Both the position numbers and the translations under genes were made by a program. Shown one piece after another: positions 21,395 to 28,866 of a stretch of 64,000 nt of DNA (the stretch's first letter is position 1; the number at the start of each line of letters is the position of its first letter). The DNA is from CAVSKL01 sp963728475 [NCBI: Candidatus Eiseniibacteriota bacterium] (lineage in GTDB: Bacteria > Eisenbacteria > RBG-16-71-46 > JABDJR01). The stretch covers positions 806,001-870,000 of the forward strand of contig CAVSKL010000002.1 in NCBI GenBank assembly GCA_963728475.1. Reading direction: 5' to 3'. The notes beneath the pieces are model-generated. The model was given only the letters and a program-made list of their open reading frames with translations. It did no database searches and had not been told where the DNA came from.

Positions 21395-21665
21395 ACGGTC
21401 TCTCTTCTCCTTGGTCGTCGTCTTGCGTTTGCGCCTCCGCTCCGCCGGGAAGAGGTCCCCTCAGGGCGCCGGCCGGTCCCCGTGAACCGGACCCGGGCCA
21501 CGCCGGGAGCCGGGCGAAGCGTGTGTATTCGGGTCGTGCGGCGATCGGGTGCGGCTCGCCGTGGGCCGCGGCGTTTTGGGTGCGGAAACGCGTCACGAAC
21601 CGCGGACGCGCCGGGGAGCGGCCGCGCCCGGCCGGCGCTCCCGGCCCGGAATCGCTCCGGACCGG
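21395..21665 (-). other. Gene-free leader upstream of rpsB
   Basis: About 270 bases between the rpsI terminator and the rpsB start contain no open reading frame with family features. The rpsB promoter and any S2 autoregulatory leader must lie here. I see short GC-rich inverted repeats but no convincing -35/-10 pair. Confidence 0.5.
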
Positions 21666-21697
21666 AAAAACGCTCGGGGCCGCATGGCGGCCCCGGC
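21666..21697 (-). terminator. Rho-independent terminator after rpsI
   Basis: Read on the minus strand, a 9-bp GC stem (GGGGCCGC pairing with GCGGCCCC, plus an outer pair) with an ATG loop is followed within five bases by TTTTT. It lies about 20 bases after the rpsI stop and separates rplM-rpsI from the rpsB operon. Confidence 0.8.
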
Positions 21698-21716
21698 TCC
21701 GAAATCCCTTCGCGGA

Positions 21717-22109
21717 TCAGCGCTTCGAGAACTGGAAGCGCTTGCGGGCGCCGGGTTGCCCGTATTTCTTGCGTTCCTTCATCCGGGGATCCCGGCTCAG
21801 GAAGCCGTTCCGGCGGAGTAGCGCCCGGAGTTCCGGATCCAGCTGCACCAGCGCCCGGGCGATCCCGAGGCGAACCGCCCCCGCCTGCCCGGAGAGGCCG
21901 CCGCCGTTGCACAGCGCGACCACGTCGTAGCGGTCCTGGGTCTGGGTCTCCACCAGGGGGGAGTTCAGATCCCGGACCAAAGTTTCGCGGGTGAAATAAT
22001 CCGCGGCGCCGCGGCCGTTGACGGTCACGTTGCCGCGACCGGGCACGAGCCGGACCCGGGCGATGGACTGCTTGCGCCGTCCGATGGATTGGGCTAGGTA
22101 CTCCGCCAA
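21717..22109 (-). CDS. rpsI: 30S ribosomal protein S9
   Basis: S9 (130 residues) carries GRRKQSIARVRLVPG at the N-terminus and the invariant C-terminal tail RKKYGQPGARKRFQFSKR, which reaches the ribosomal P site. The start is TTG at 22109 with CAGGAGGATT 8 bases upstream. It follows rplM after 40 bases, the universal L13-S9 pair. Confidence 0.97.
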   Translation of the reverse strand: MAEYLAQSIGRRKQSIARVRLVPGRGNVTVNGRGAADYFTRETLVRDLNSPLVETQTQDRYDVVALCNGGGLSGQAGAVRLGIARALVQLDPELRALLRRNGFLSRDPRMKERKKYGQPGARKRFQFSKR

Positions 22110-22149
22110 ACGAGAATCCTCCTGTTTCGGACCGAACCGGCCGCGGGGT

Positions 22150-22608
22150 CTACTCCACCGCCGCCTTGTCGTTCTGAGCGAGCGCCACCGGCCCCTGGGC
22201 CTGGTGGGGATGGTCGGGACCCGCGTAGATCTTGAGCTTCTTGATCATCGCCCGGCCGAGGCGGGTCTTGGGAAGCATCCCCTTGACCGCGCGCCGCACC
22301 ACTTCCTCGGGCCGGACGGTCATCATGTCGCTCATGGTGTCGATGCGCCCGCCGCCCATGTAGCCGGTATGCCGGAAGTACGTCTTCTTGCCGAGCTTCT
22401 TGCCGGTGATCTGGACCTGGGCGGCGTTCACCACCACCACGTGGTCGCCGTGGTCGAGGTGGGGCGAATAGATCGGCTTGTGCTTGCCGTGCAGAACCGT
22501 GGCCACCCGGCTGGCGAGGCGCCCCAGGGTATAGTCCCGGGCGTCCACCACGTACCAGGTGCGGGCCTCCGGCTTGGCCGGAATCGTGGGCGTGGGCATG
22601 ATCGGCAA
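22150..22608 (-). CDS. rplM: 50S ribosomal protein L13
   Basis: L13 (152 residues) shows [16 protein letters not shown] at the start and [12 protein letters not shown] and [17 protein letters not shown] in the middle. The start is either TTG at 22608 (AAAGGAG at 4 bases) or ATG at 22599 (13 bases). The first residues before the conserved block are a short proline/threonine stretch. Confidence 0.97.
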   Translation of the reverse strand: MPIMPTPTIPAKPEARTWYVVDARDYTLGRLASRVATVLHGKHKPIYSPHLDHGDHVVVVNAAQVQITGKKLGKKTYFRHTGYMGGGRIDTMSDMMTVRPEEVVRRAVKGMLPKTRLGRAMIKKLKIYAGPDHPHQAQGPVALAQNDKAAVE

Positions 22609-22643
22609 CGAACTCCTTTCGAGCTAAGACTCAAAGCCCGAGG

Positions 22644-22672
22644 AGTATAGAGAGCGACCTCTCCCCTGTCAA
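22644..22672 (-). promoter_or_regulatory. Sigma-70 type promoter for rplM-rpsI
   Basis: On the minus strand the sequence reads TTGACA, 17 bases, TATACT. This is a consensus -35 with a near-consensus -10, ending about 35 bases before the rplM start. It is the best housekeeping promoter in the window and is consistent with the RpoD encoded at 44362-46179. Confidence 0.88.
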
Positions 22673-22707
22673 CACAGGATCGGGCGGCGCGGAGGGGTCC
22701 TTCCGGA

Positions 22708-23136
22708 TCAGCGGGGCTGGGGGGCGCAGTACTTGTCGAAGGCCTCGGCCAGTTCCCCGGCGATGTCGGGGGCGGGACGGCCCTCGATGTCCTTGCGTTC
22801 CAGCATCAGCACCAGCTCCCCGTCCCGGAAGAGGGCGATGGAGGGCGAGGACGGCGGATACCCGTGGATGTAGCCCCGGGCGCGGTCCACCGCCTCCAGG
22901 TCCTGTCCCGCGAAAACGGTGAGCAGGTTCTCGGGCAGGTTCCGGTGGCGGAGCGCCAGCCCCACCGCGGGGCGGGCGTTGCCGGCGGCGCAGCCGCAGA
23001 CCGAGTTCAGGACCAGGAAGGTGGTCCCGGGCCGGGCCATGGCGGCGTCGACCTCCTCCGGGGTGCGGGCTTCCTGGATTCCCATCCGGGTCAGCTCTTC
23101 GCGCATGGGATCGACGAGTTCGGGCGGATACGGCAT
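22708..23136 (-). CDS. BrxA/BrxB-family bacilliredoxin
   Basis: A 142-residue thioredoxin-fold protein of the YphP/YqiW family, with the CGC motif in NSVCGCAAGNARP at about residues 47-49. The family removes bacillithiol from oxidised proteins or acts as a disulfide reductase. The C-terminal RKDIEGRPAPDIAGELAEAF is also conserved. The ATG at 23136 matches the family N-terminus (MPYPPELVDPMREEL) and has GAGGAG about 10 bases upstream. Whether this organism makes bacillithiol is not shown here. Confidence 0.92.
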   Translation of the reverse strand: MPYPPELVDPMREELTRMGIQEARTPEEVDAAMARPGTTFLVLNSVCGCAAGNARPAVGLALRHRNLPENLLTVFAGQDLEAVDRARGYIHGYPPSSPSIALFRDGELVLMLERKDIEGRPAPDIAGELAEAFDKYCAPQPR

Positions 23137-23271
23137 GGACGTCTCACTCCTCTTCACGGGTTCCGGACCGCCCGCGGGGGGGCGGCCGATGCGATGCGGG
23201 GCCGGCGCACGGAGAGGGACGCGCGGGCGCCCCCGGCGTCACGCCGGATACAGTACCTATCTTGTCATGTA

Positions 23272-24303
23272 TTAGCGGGCCCGGGCAAGGGCCTCGTCGA
23301 AGGGCGGGCGCAGGACCCCCTCTTCGGTGATCCAGCCCGCGATGAGGGCGGCGGGGGTGACGTCGAAGGCCGGGTTGAGCGCGCCCACCCCCTCGGGAGC
23401 CCCCTCTCCCAGCACCTCCAGGGCGGCCCGCTCCTCCACCGGGATCAGCTCGCCGGTCCGGATCTCGCGGTCGAAGGTGGAGAGCGGCGCGGCCACGTAG
23501 AAGGGAACCGAAGCCGCCCGGGCGGCCAGGGCCACCGCGAAGGTGCCGATCTTGTTGGCGGTGTCCCCGTTCATGGCGATGCGGTCGGCCCCCACCAGCA
23601 CCAGATCCACCGCGCCCCGGGCCAGGACCGAGGCCGCGGCGCCGTCCACCAGCACCCGCACCGCGATCCCCGCCCGGGAAAGCTCCCAGGCGGTGAGCCG
23701 CGCCCCCTGGAGGAGCGGCCGGGTCTCGTCGGCCAGGACCGCCACCGTCCTCCCCGCCGCGTGGGCGGCGTAGAGGGGCGCCAGCGCCGTCCCCCACCCT
23801 CCGGTGGCGAGCCCCCCCGCGTTGCAGTGGGTGAGCACGTTCACCGGGTCGCGGAGGGGGAGCAGGGAGAGCCCGTGCTCGGCGATCCGGCGGCCGGTCT
23901 CGAGATCCTCCTCCAGGATCCGATGGGCTTCGGCCAGGAGCCGCTCCGCGAACGCCCGCTCGCCGGGGGCCGACTCCGAGGCCGCCGCTGCCAGCATCCG
24001 GTCCAGCGCATGGAAGAGATTGACCGCGGTGGGGCGGGTGATCCGGAGCCGTTCCGCTGCGCGGCCGGCGCCGTCGCGGGGATCGGCCCCCGCGTCGAGC
24101 GCACGGAAGGCGCCGAGCGCGACCCCGTAGGCGGCGGCGATCCCGATGGCGGGGGCGCCGCGTACGGCCAGGGTCTGGATCGCCACCGCGAGGTCCTCGA
24201 CCTCCCGGCAATCCAGGTACTGAAGGCGGTGGGGAAGGAGCCGCTGGTCGATGAGACGGACGGCGCCGTCCCGCCAGCGCACCGGATCGAGGGGTGGTTT
24301 CAT
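23272..24303 (-). CDS. mtnA: S-methyl-5-thioribose-1-phosphate isomerase
   Basis: MtnA (343 residues) isomerises methylthioribose 1-phosphate in methionine salvage. It is related to eIF2B. The catalytic cysteine (C160 in THCNAGGLATGGWG) and aspartate (D240 in VGADRIAMNGDTANK) sit at the positions known from the Bacillus enzyme. The TVRGAPAIG-like loop reads LAVRGAPAIGIAAAYG. The ATG at 24303 is chosen on the conserved N-terminus (WRDGAVRLIDQRLLP). No other salvage gene is adjacent. Confidence 0.93.
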   Translation of the reverse strand: MKPPLDPVRWRDGAVRLIDQRLLPHRLQYLDCREVEDLAVAIQTLAVRGAPAIGIAAAYGVALGAFRALDAGADPRDGAGRAAERLRITRPTAVNLFHALDRMLAAAASESAPGERAFAERLLAEAHRILEEDLETGRRIAEHGLSLLPLRDPVNVLTHCNAGGLATGGWGTALAPLYAAHAAGRTVAVLADETRPLLQGARLTAWELSRAGIAVRVLVDGAAASVLARGAVDLVLVGADRIAMNGDTANKIGTFAVALAARAASVPFYVAAPLSTFDREIRTGELIPVEERAALEVLGEGAPEGVGALNPAFDVTPAALIAGWITEEGVLRPPFDEALARAR

Positions 24304-24337
24304 GCGGTCATGGTAGCGCATCGACTCCGGAAAGGCG

Positions 24338-24374
24338 GAGGCCGCCGGGTCCGCTCCCGGAACCCGGCGGCCTC
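24338..24374 (-). terminator. Strong inverted repeat, terminator-like
   Basis: A perfect 13-bp inverted repeat (GAGGCCGCCGGGT and its complement) has an 11-base loop. It lies about 20 bases downstream of the stop codon of the C-terminal remnant at 24393 and 35 bases before mtnA. The bases after it (CGCCTTTCC) are a poor U tract. It is probably the old terminator of the gene whose tail remains upstream. Confidence 0.5.
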
Positions 24375-24392
24375 TCCACGTCGGCACGACCG

Positions 24393-24509
24393 TCACTTCA
24401 AGAGGAGCATCTTCTTCGACTCGGATCGTTCCGGGGTGCGGAGCCGGTAGATGCACGCGCCCGAAGGCACGCTCCGCCCGCAGAGGCGGTCGGTTCCCAG
24501 GTTCCAACG
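24393..24509 (-). pseudogene. Remnant of an exported protein: FlgD-Ig-like C-terminal tail
   Basis: About 39 codons with no start encode a recognisable tail: GRSVPSGACIYRLRTPERSE, then SKKMLLLK and a TGA at 24393. This matches the end of FlgD-Ig-like sorting tails (W-x-G-x...G-x-x-V-P-S-G-x-Y-x-Y-R-L ... K-M-x-L-L-K). The rest of the gene is absent: upstream the frame runs into the end of maf. A strong inverted repeat follows the stop. I read it as the decayed end of a larger secreted protein gene. Confidence 0.55.
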
Positions 24510-24525
24510 CGCCGGCGCGCGGCCT

Positions 24526-25173
24526 TCAGCCCGCGTTCCCGCCGTCGACGCGGCCGGCGTCGCGCAACAGCCGCCGGAGGAGCCCGAGCGGGAGGCCGAC
24601 CACGTTGAAGTAGTCCCCTTCGATCTCCTCCACCATCAGCGAGGCCAGCCCCTGGATGCCGTAGGCCCCGGCCTTGTCCATGCACTCGCCGGAGGCGACC
24701 AGGGCCTCCACGTCCTCGTCCTCGAGCTCGCGGAAATGGACCACGGTGTGCTCGGTGCCGGTGAAGAGCGCGCCGTCGGCCATCCGCAGCACCGCCACCC
24801 CGGTGACCACGGTGTGGTCGGTGCCGGAGAGTATCCCCAGCATGCGGCGCGCGTGGGCCTCGTCACGGGGCTTGCCCAGCGCGCGCCCGTCCTGGACCAC
24901 CAGGGTGTCGGCGGCCACCACCAGCACGTCGCCGCCGGCGTCCGGTTCCGCCCGCAGCGACTCCGCCGCCGCCCGGGCCTTGGCCTGGGCCAGCCAGACC
25001 GCGCCCTCGGCGGCGTCGGTCCCCGCGTCGAGCGACTCGTCCACGTCCACCGGGAGCACCTCGAAACGCACCCCCAGCTCGTTCAGGATCGCCGAGCGCC
25101 GGGGCGAAGAGGACGCGAGCACCAGCCGCTTCTCTCCCACCCCGAGAAGCTTCATCCCCCAGCTCACCGTCAC
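24526..25173 (-). CDS. maf: Maf-like nucleotide pyrophosphatase
   Basis: A 215-residue Maf/Ham1-fold enzyme that hydrolyses non-canonical or canonical nucleoside triphosphates (dTTP/UTP type in the YhdE group). Motifs: LVLASSSPRRSAILNELGV, VVAADTLVV, GKPRDEAHARRML and the tail AYGIQGLASLMVEEIEGDYF. The GTG at 25173 is chosen because GGAAAGGAG lies 7 bases upstream; an in-frame ATG at 25155 is less well placed. It is divergent from the plus-strand phosphatidyltransferase gene. Confidence 0.93.
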   Translation of the reverse strand: MTVSWGMKLLGVGEKRLVLASSSPRRSAILNELGVRFEVLPVDVDESLDAGTDAAEGAVWLAQAKARAAAESLRAEPDAGGDVLVVAADTLVVQDGRALGKPRDEAHARRMLGILSGTDHTVVTGVAVLRMADGALFTGTEHTVVHFRELEDEDVEALVASGECMDKAGAYGIQGLASLMVEEIEGDYFNVVGLPLGLLRRLLRDAGRVDGGNAG

Positions 25174-25242
25174 CGCGGTACTCCTTTCCGTGGGGCCTCG
25201 GTGGGCCGCACGGCGGGCGAGTGTAGCGCAAACCGCGCCCGC

Positions 25243-25251
25243 TGCTATACT
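25243..25251 (+). promoter_or_regulatory. Extended -10 promoter for the phosphatidyltransferase gene
   Basis: TGCTATACT (TGnTATACT) lies about 70 bases before the GTG at 25321. No good -35 is present, which is usual for extended -10 promoters. Confidence 0.5.
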
Positions 25252-25320
25252 CCGGCCGCGCTCCTGGGGCCCGCCTCGCCCCGCCCGACCCCATCCCACC
25301 GCCCACCCTCCGAGGGGCCC

Positions 25321-26262
25321 GTGAAGGTACGCCCGGATTCCTGGCGCAAGCTCGACCGCGACGCGCGCTTCCCGGACCTCAGCGACTACGCCCGCCCGGC
25401 CGCCCTGGCGCTGACCGCGCGGCTGGTGGACACCCCGGTGCGGAGCCTCCACGTGACCGCGGCGTTCATCGTCTGCGGGCTGGCCGCCGGCGCCCTCCTC
25501 GCCGTCCCGGCGCCGGCCGCGCTCGCGGGCGCGGCCGTGCTTCTCCAGGTCAAGAACCTCCTGGACGCGGTGGACGGCTCCCTGGCCCGGGCCCAGAACC
25601 GTCCCTCCCGCGCCGGCCGCTACCTGGACTCGGTGGGCGACTTCGCGGTGAACGCGGCCGCGTTCGCCGGGATCGGCGCCGCCCTGGCGCCCCGGCTCGG
25701 CCTTTCCGCCTGGCTCCTGGCCGCCGCCGCCCTCCTCTCCGCCCTCCTCCAGGGGACCTACTACAGCGTGGTCACGGTGGCGCACCGCGCCCGGTTCCGC
25801 CCCGGCATCCTGAGCCGGGTGGACGAGCGCGCCGCCCCGGGCGACGCCGGCCTCACGGTGCGGATCCTGCAGCGGCTCTACCTGGCCCTTTACGGCTGGC
25901 AGGACCGGGCGGTCGCCTCGCTTCTGCCCCGTCCGGACCCCGCGTCCCCGCTCGAGGCCCCCTTCCACCCGGCGGTGTTCACCCGGCGGCACCTTTCCTT
26001 CGTGTCGGGGTTCGGGCTCGGCACCCAGCTCGCCCTGGAGAGCGCGGCGGCGGCGGCCGCGGCGGTGATCGGCCCGGGAGTGCCGTTCTTGGTCCTGTGC
26101 CTGTTGCTGGCCGGGCCGGGAAACCTGGCCGCGGCGCTCGACCTGGCCCGGCTCCGGAGGATCGCGGGCGCGGGATCCAGACCAGGGCGGGGGGCGGCGC
26201 CGGGGGGGCGGCGCGCCCGGGCACACCGGCGGGGACTCAGGGGGTTTCGAGGATCAGCGTGA
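25321..26262 (+). CDS. CDP-alcohol phosphatidyltransferase family protein
   Basis: A 313-residue membrane enzyme that transfers a phosphatidyl or phospho-group from a CDP-linked donor to an alcohol. The full signature D-x2-DG-x2-AR-x8-G-x3-D-x3-D is present at residues 82-107 (DAVDGSLAR ... GRYLDSVGD). Hydrophobic segments surround it (about 43-75, 110-150 and 235-275). The acceptor alcohol is unknown. The GTG at 25321 has GAGGGG close upstream. Its 3' end overlaps the convergent dtd gene by 26 bases. The last 35 residues are arginine/glycine rich and look unconserved. Confidence 0.85.
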   Translation: MKVRPDSWRKLDRDARFPDLSDYARPAALALTARLVDTPVRSLHVTAAFIVCGLAAGALLAVPAPAALAGAAVLLQVKNLLDAVDGSLARAQNRPSRAGRYLDSVGDFAVNAAAFAGIGAALAPRLGLSAWLLAAAALLSALLQGTYYSVVTVAHRARFRPGILSRVDERAAPGDAGLTVRILQRLYLALYGWQDRAVASLLPRPDPASPLEAPFHPAVFTRRHLSFVSGFGLGTQLALESAAAAAAAVIGPGVPFLVLCLLLAGPGNLAAALDLARLRRIAGAGSRPGRGAAPGGRRARAHRRGLRGFRGSA

Positions 26263-26680
26263 CCGGGCCGTCGTTCTCGATCGCCACCAGCATGTGGGCC
26301 TGGAAGGTGCCGGTCTCCACCCGGGCCACCCCCGCCTCGGCGAGGAGCGCGACCGTGCGGAGATAGAGGGAGTCGGCGACCTCGGGAGGCGCGGCGTGGA
26401 CGAAGCTCGGCCGGCGGCCCTTGCCGGCGTCGCCGAGGAGCGTGAACTGGCTCACCACCAGCGCCTCGCCGCCGGTTTCCAGCACGCTCCGGTTCATCTT
26501 CCCGGCCCCGTCCGCGAAGATCCGGAGGTGGGCGCACTTCCCGGCCATCCAGCGCGCCTCGGCCTCGCCGTCCCCCTCCGCCACCCCGAGCAGGATCAGG
26601 AGCCCGGGGCCGATCGCCCGGTCCGGCTCCCCCTCCACCGTCACCGACGCCCGCCGCACCCGCTGCACCACCGCCCTCAA
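26237..26680 (-). CDS. dtd: D-aminoacyl-tRNA deacylase
   Basis: DTD (147 residues) hydrolyses D-amino acids and glycine mischarged on tRNA. The two signatures are present: SQFTLLGD in the middle and NDGPVT near the C-terminus (the Gly-Pro motif). The TTG at 26680 overlaps the rel stop in a TTGA arrangement with GGGGGAGGAG 4 bases upstream. The N-terminus AVVQRVRRASVTV is canonical. Confidence 0.95.
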   Translation of the reverse strand: MRAVVQRVRRASVTVEGEPDRAIGPGLLILLGVAEGDGEAEARWMAGKCAHLRIFADGAGKMNRSVLETGGEALVVSQFTLLGDAGKGRRPSFVHAAPPEVADSLYLRTVALLAEAGVARVETGTFQAHMLVAIENDGPVTLILETP

Positions 26681-28866
26681 AGCTCCTCCCCCAGGAACTG
26701 CTTCCGCTCCACCTCGCGCACCCCGCGCACCTTCTTGATCGCGGTGATGACCTTTTGCAGATGGTTGAGGTTGTTGACCTCGACCAGGAAGGTGCCGCGG
26801 GCGTCGCCGTCCACCGATTGCATGCCCGCGTTCTTGATGTTGGTGCCGGTGGCGGTGATCGCGTTGGCGAGGTCGGCGAGCATCCCCTGGCGGTCGTCGC
26901 CGAACACCAGGAGCTTGACGATGAAGGCGCGGGCGTCTTGCACGTCCCAGGAGAGATCCACCCGCCGTTCCGGCCCCACCTGGGCCTCGAGCGAGTTGGG
27001 ACAGTCCACCCGGTGGACGGTGACCCCGCGGCCGCGGGTGATCACCCCCACGATGCGCTCCCCCGGCACCGGCTGGCAGCACTTGGCCAGCCGCACCATG
27101 AGGTTGTCCACCCCCTGGATGCGGATGCCGCCCGAGGTCTTGCGCGAAAGGTCGCGGAGCCGGGTGAACGGCGAACGCTTGCGGCTCCGCTGCTGCCGCT
27201 CCTCCGCCATCTCGGGGTGGAGCCGCGACACCACCTGGTTCACCGACAGGTCCCCCTGCCCCAGCGCGGCCAGGAGGTGATCGGGGGAATCGAGCCCCAG
27301 GCCCTGGGCGGCGTCCACCAGCTCCTTGTCGTGCACGGTGGGCTTGCGGTTCCGCTTGAGCTCGCGCGAAAGCATTTCGCGGCCCAGCGCGATCGAGTCC
27401 TCGCGCCGCTGCTCCTTCAGCCAGTGGCGCACCTTCTGGCGGGCGCGGGTGGTCTGGAGGATGGAGAGCCAGTCCTCGGAGGGATGGGCCGAGGTCTGGG
27501 TGACGATCTCCAGGGTGTCGCCGTTCTTCAGCTCGTAGCGGAGCGGCACCAGCCGCCCGTTGGACCGCGCCCCCACCGCCTTCAGCCCGATCTCGGTGTG
27601 GATGAGGAAGGCGAGGTCGAGCGCGGTGGCCCCCTTGGGCAAATGCCGGAGGTCGCCGCGAGGGGTGAACACGAAGACCTCGTCCTGGTAGAGCGAGGTC
27701 TTCAGGAACTCGATGTACTCCTGGGGATCGCGCCCGTCCTCCCACTCCAGGGTGCCGCCCACGATCCCCCCCAGCTTGTCGTCCAGCTCCCGCTCCGGCC
27801 GGCTCCCCTCCTTGTAGCTGTAGTGGGCGGCAATCCCGTACTCGGCGATCCGGTGCATTTCCTGGGTGCGGATCTGCACCTCCACGAAGCGGCCGTCGGG
27901 ACCGATCACCGTGGTGTGGAGCGACTGGTAGAGGTTGGCCTTGGGGGTGGCGATGTAGTCCTTGAAGCGGTCGGGCACCGGCTTGAACAGGTCGTGCACC
28001 ACCCCCAGCGCCCGGTAGCAGTCCGCCTTGGAGGGGACGATGATCCGCACCCCCAGGAGGTCGTAGATGGCGTCGAAGTGGCGCTCTTCGCGCTGCATCT
28101 TCCGGTAGATGGAGTCGAAATGCTTGGGCCGCCCCACGATTTCGGCCTGGATGTTCTCCTTCTCCAGCGCCTCCAGGACCGGCACCACCACCCGCTCCAC
28201 CATCCGCTCGCGCTCGTCGCGCTTCTCGGTCACCAGGCGGGTGAGTTCGCGGTAGGCGTCGTGGTCCAGATGCTTGAGGGCCAGGTCCTCCAGCTCCCAC
28301 TTGATCCGCCCGATTCCCAGCCGGTGGGCGAGGGGGGCGTAGATGTCCCGGGTCTCGTAGGAGATCGCGCGCTGCCGGTCGGGGGGGAGCCACTCCAGGG
28401 TCCGCATGTTGTGGAGCCGGTCGGCAAGCTTGATCAGGATCACCCGGACGTCCTTGGCCATCGAGAGGAGCATCTTGCGGAAGTTCTCGACCTGCTCCCG
28501 TTCCACCGACTCGAAGGGGAGCCCCTCGATCTTGGTCACCCCGTCCACCAAGAGCGCCACCTCGTCCCCGAAGTTCTTGCGGATCTCCTCGGTGGTGATG
28601 CCGGTGTCCTCGACCACGTCGTGCAGGAGCGCCGAGGCCACGATCACCGCGTCGGTGCGCTTGTCCAGCAGCTCGACCAGGATCCGGGCCACCGCCGCGG
28701 GGTGGGCCATGTAAGGCTCCCCGCTCCGGCGCTTCTGGTCCCGGTGGGCCTCGGCCGAGTACTCGAACGCGCGCACCACCAGCCCCTCGTCCAGGGTCAC
28801 CCGCCGGGCGTGGATCTCATCCAACAGGGGCTGAAGAAGATCGAGGGTCTGTTCCAAGTCGCTCAC
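26677..28866 (-). CDS. rel: Bifunctional (p)ppGpp synthetase/hydrolase
   Basis: A 729-residue Rel/SpoT protein. The N-terminal HD hydrolase domain is intact (LLHDVVEDTG at about residue 81). It is followed by the synthetase domain with RFKDYIATPKANLYQSLHT and VEVQIRTQEMHRIAEYGIAA. The RFKD (RxKD) motif is the bifunctional type rather than the EXDD of RelA-only enzymes. TGS (VFVFTPRGDLRHLPKGAT), a zinc-finger/helical segment with AKCCQPVPGE and a C-terminal ACT domain follow. The GTG at 28866 overlaps the recJ stop (GTGA). Confidence 0.96.
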   Translation of the reverse strand: MSDLEQTLDLLQPLLDEIHARRVTLDEGLVVRAFEYSAEAHRDQKRRSGEPYMAHPAAVARILVELLDKRTDAVIVASALLHDVVEDTGITTEEIRKNFGDEVALLVDGVTKIEGLPFESVEREQVENFRKMLLSMAKDVRVILIKLADRLHNMRTLEWLPPDRQRAISYETRDIYAPLAHRLGIGRIKWELEDLALKHLDHDAYRELTRLVTEKRDERERMVERVVVPVLEALEKENIQAEIVGRPKHFDSIYRKMQREERHFDAIYDLLGVRIIVPSKADCYRALGVVHDLFKPVPDRFKDYIATPKANLYQSLHTTVIGPDGRFVEVQIRTQEMHRIAEYGIAAHYSYKEGSRPERELDDKLGGIVGGTLEWEDGRDPQEYIEFLKTSLYQDEVFVFTPRGDLRHLPKGATALDLAFLIHTEIGLKAVGARSNGRLVPLRYELKNGDTLEIVTQTSAHPSEDWLSILQTTRARQKVRHWLKEQRREDSIALGREMLSRELKRNRKPTVHDKELVDAAQGLGLDSPDHLLAALGQGDLSVNQVVSRLHPEMAEERQQRSRKRSPFTRLRDLSRKTSGGIRIQGVDNLMVRLAKCCQPVPGERIVGVITRGRGVTVHRVDCPNSLEAQVGPERRVDLSWDVQDARAFIVKLLVFGDDRQGMLADLANAITATGTNIKNAGMQSVDGDARGTFLVEVNNLNHLQKVITAIKKVRGVREVERKQFLGEEL

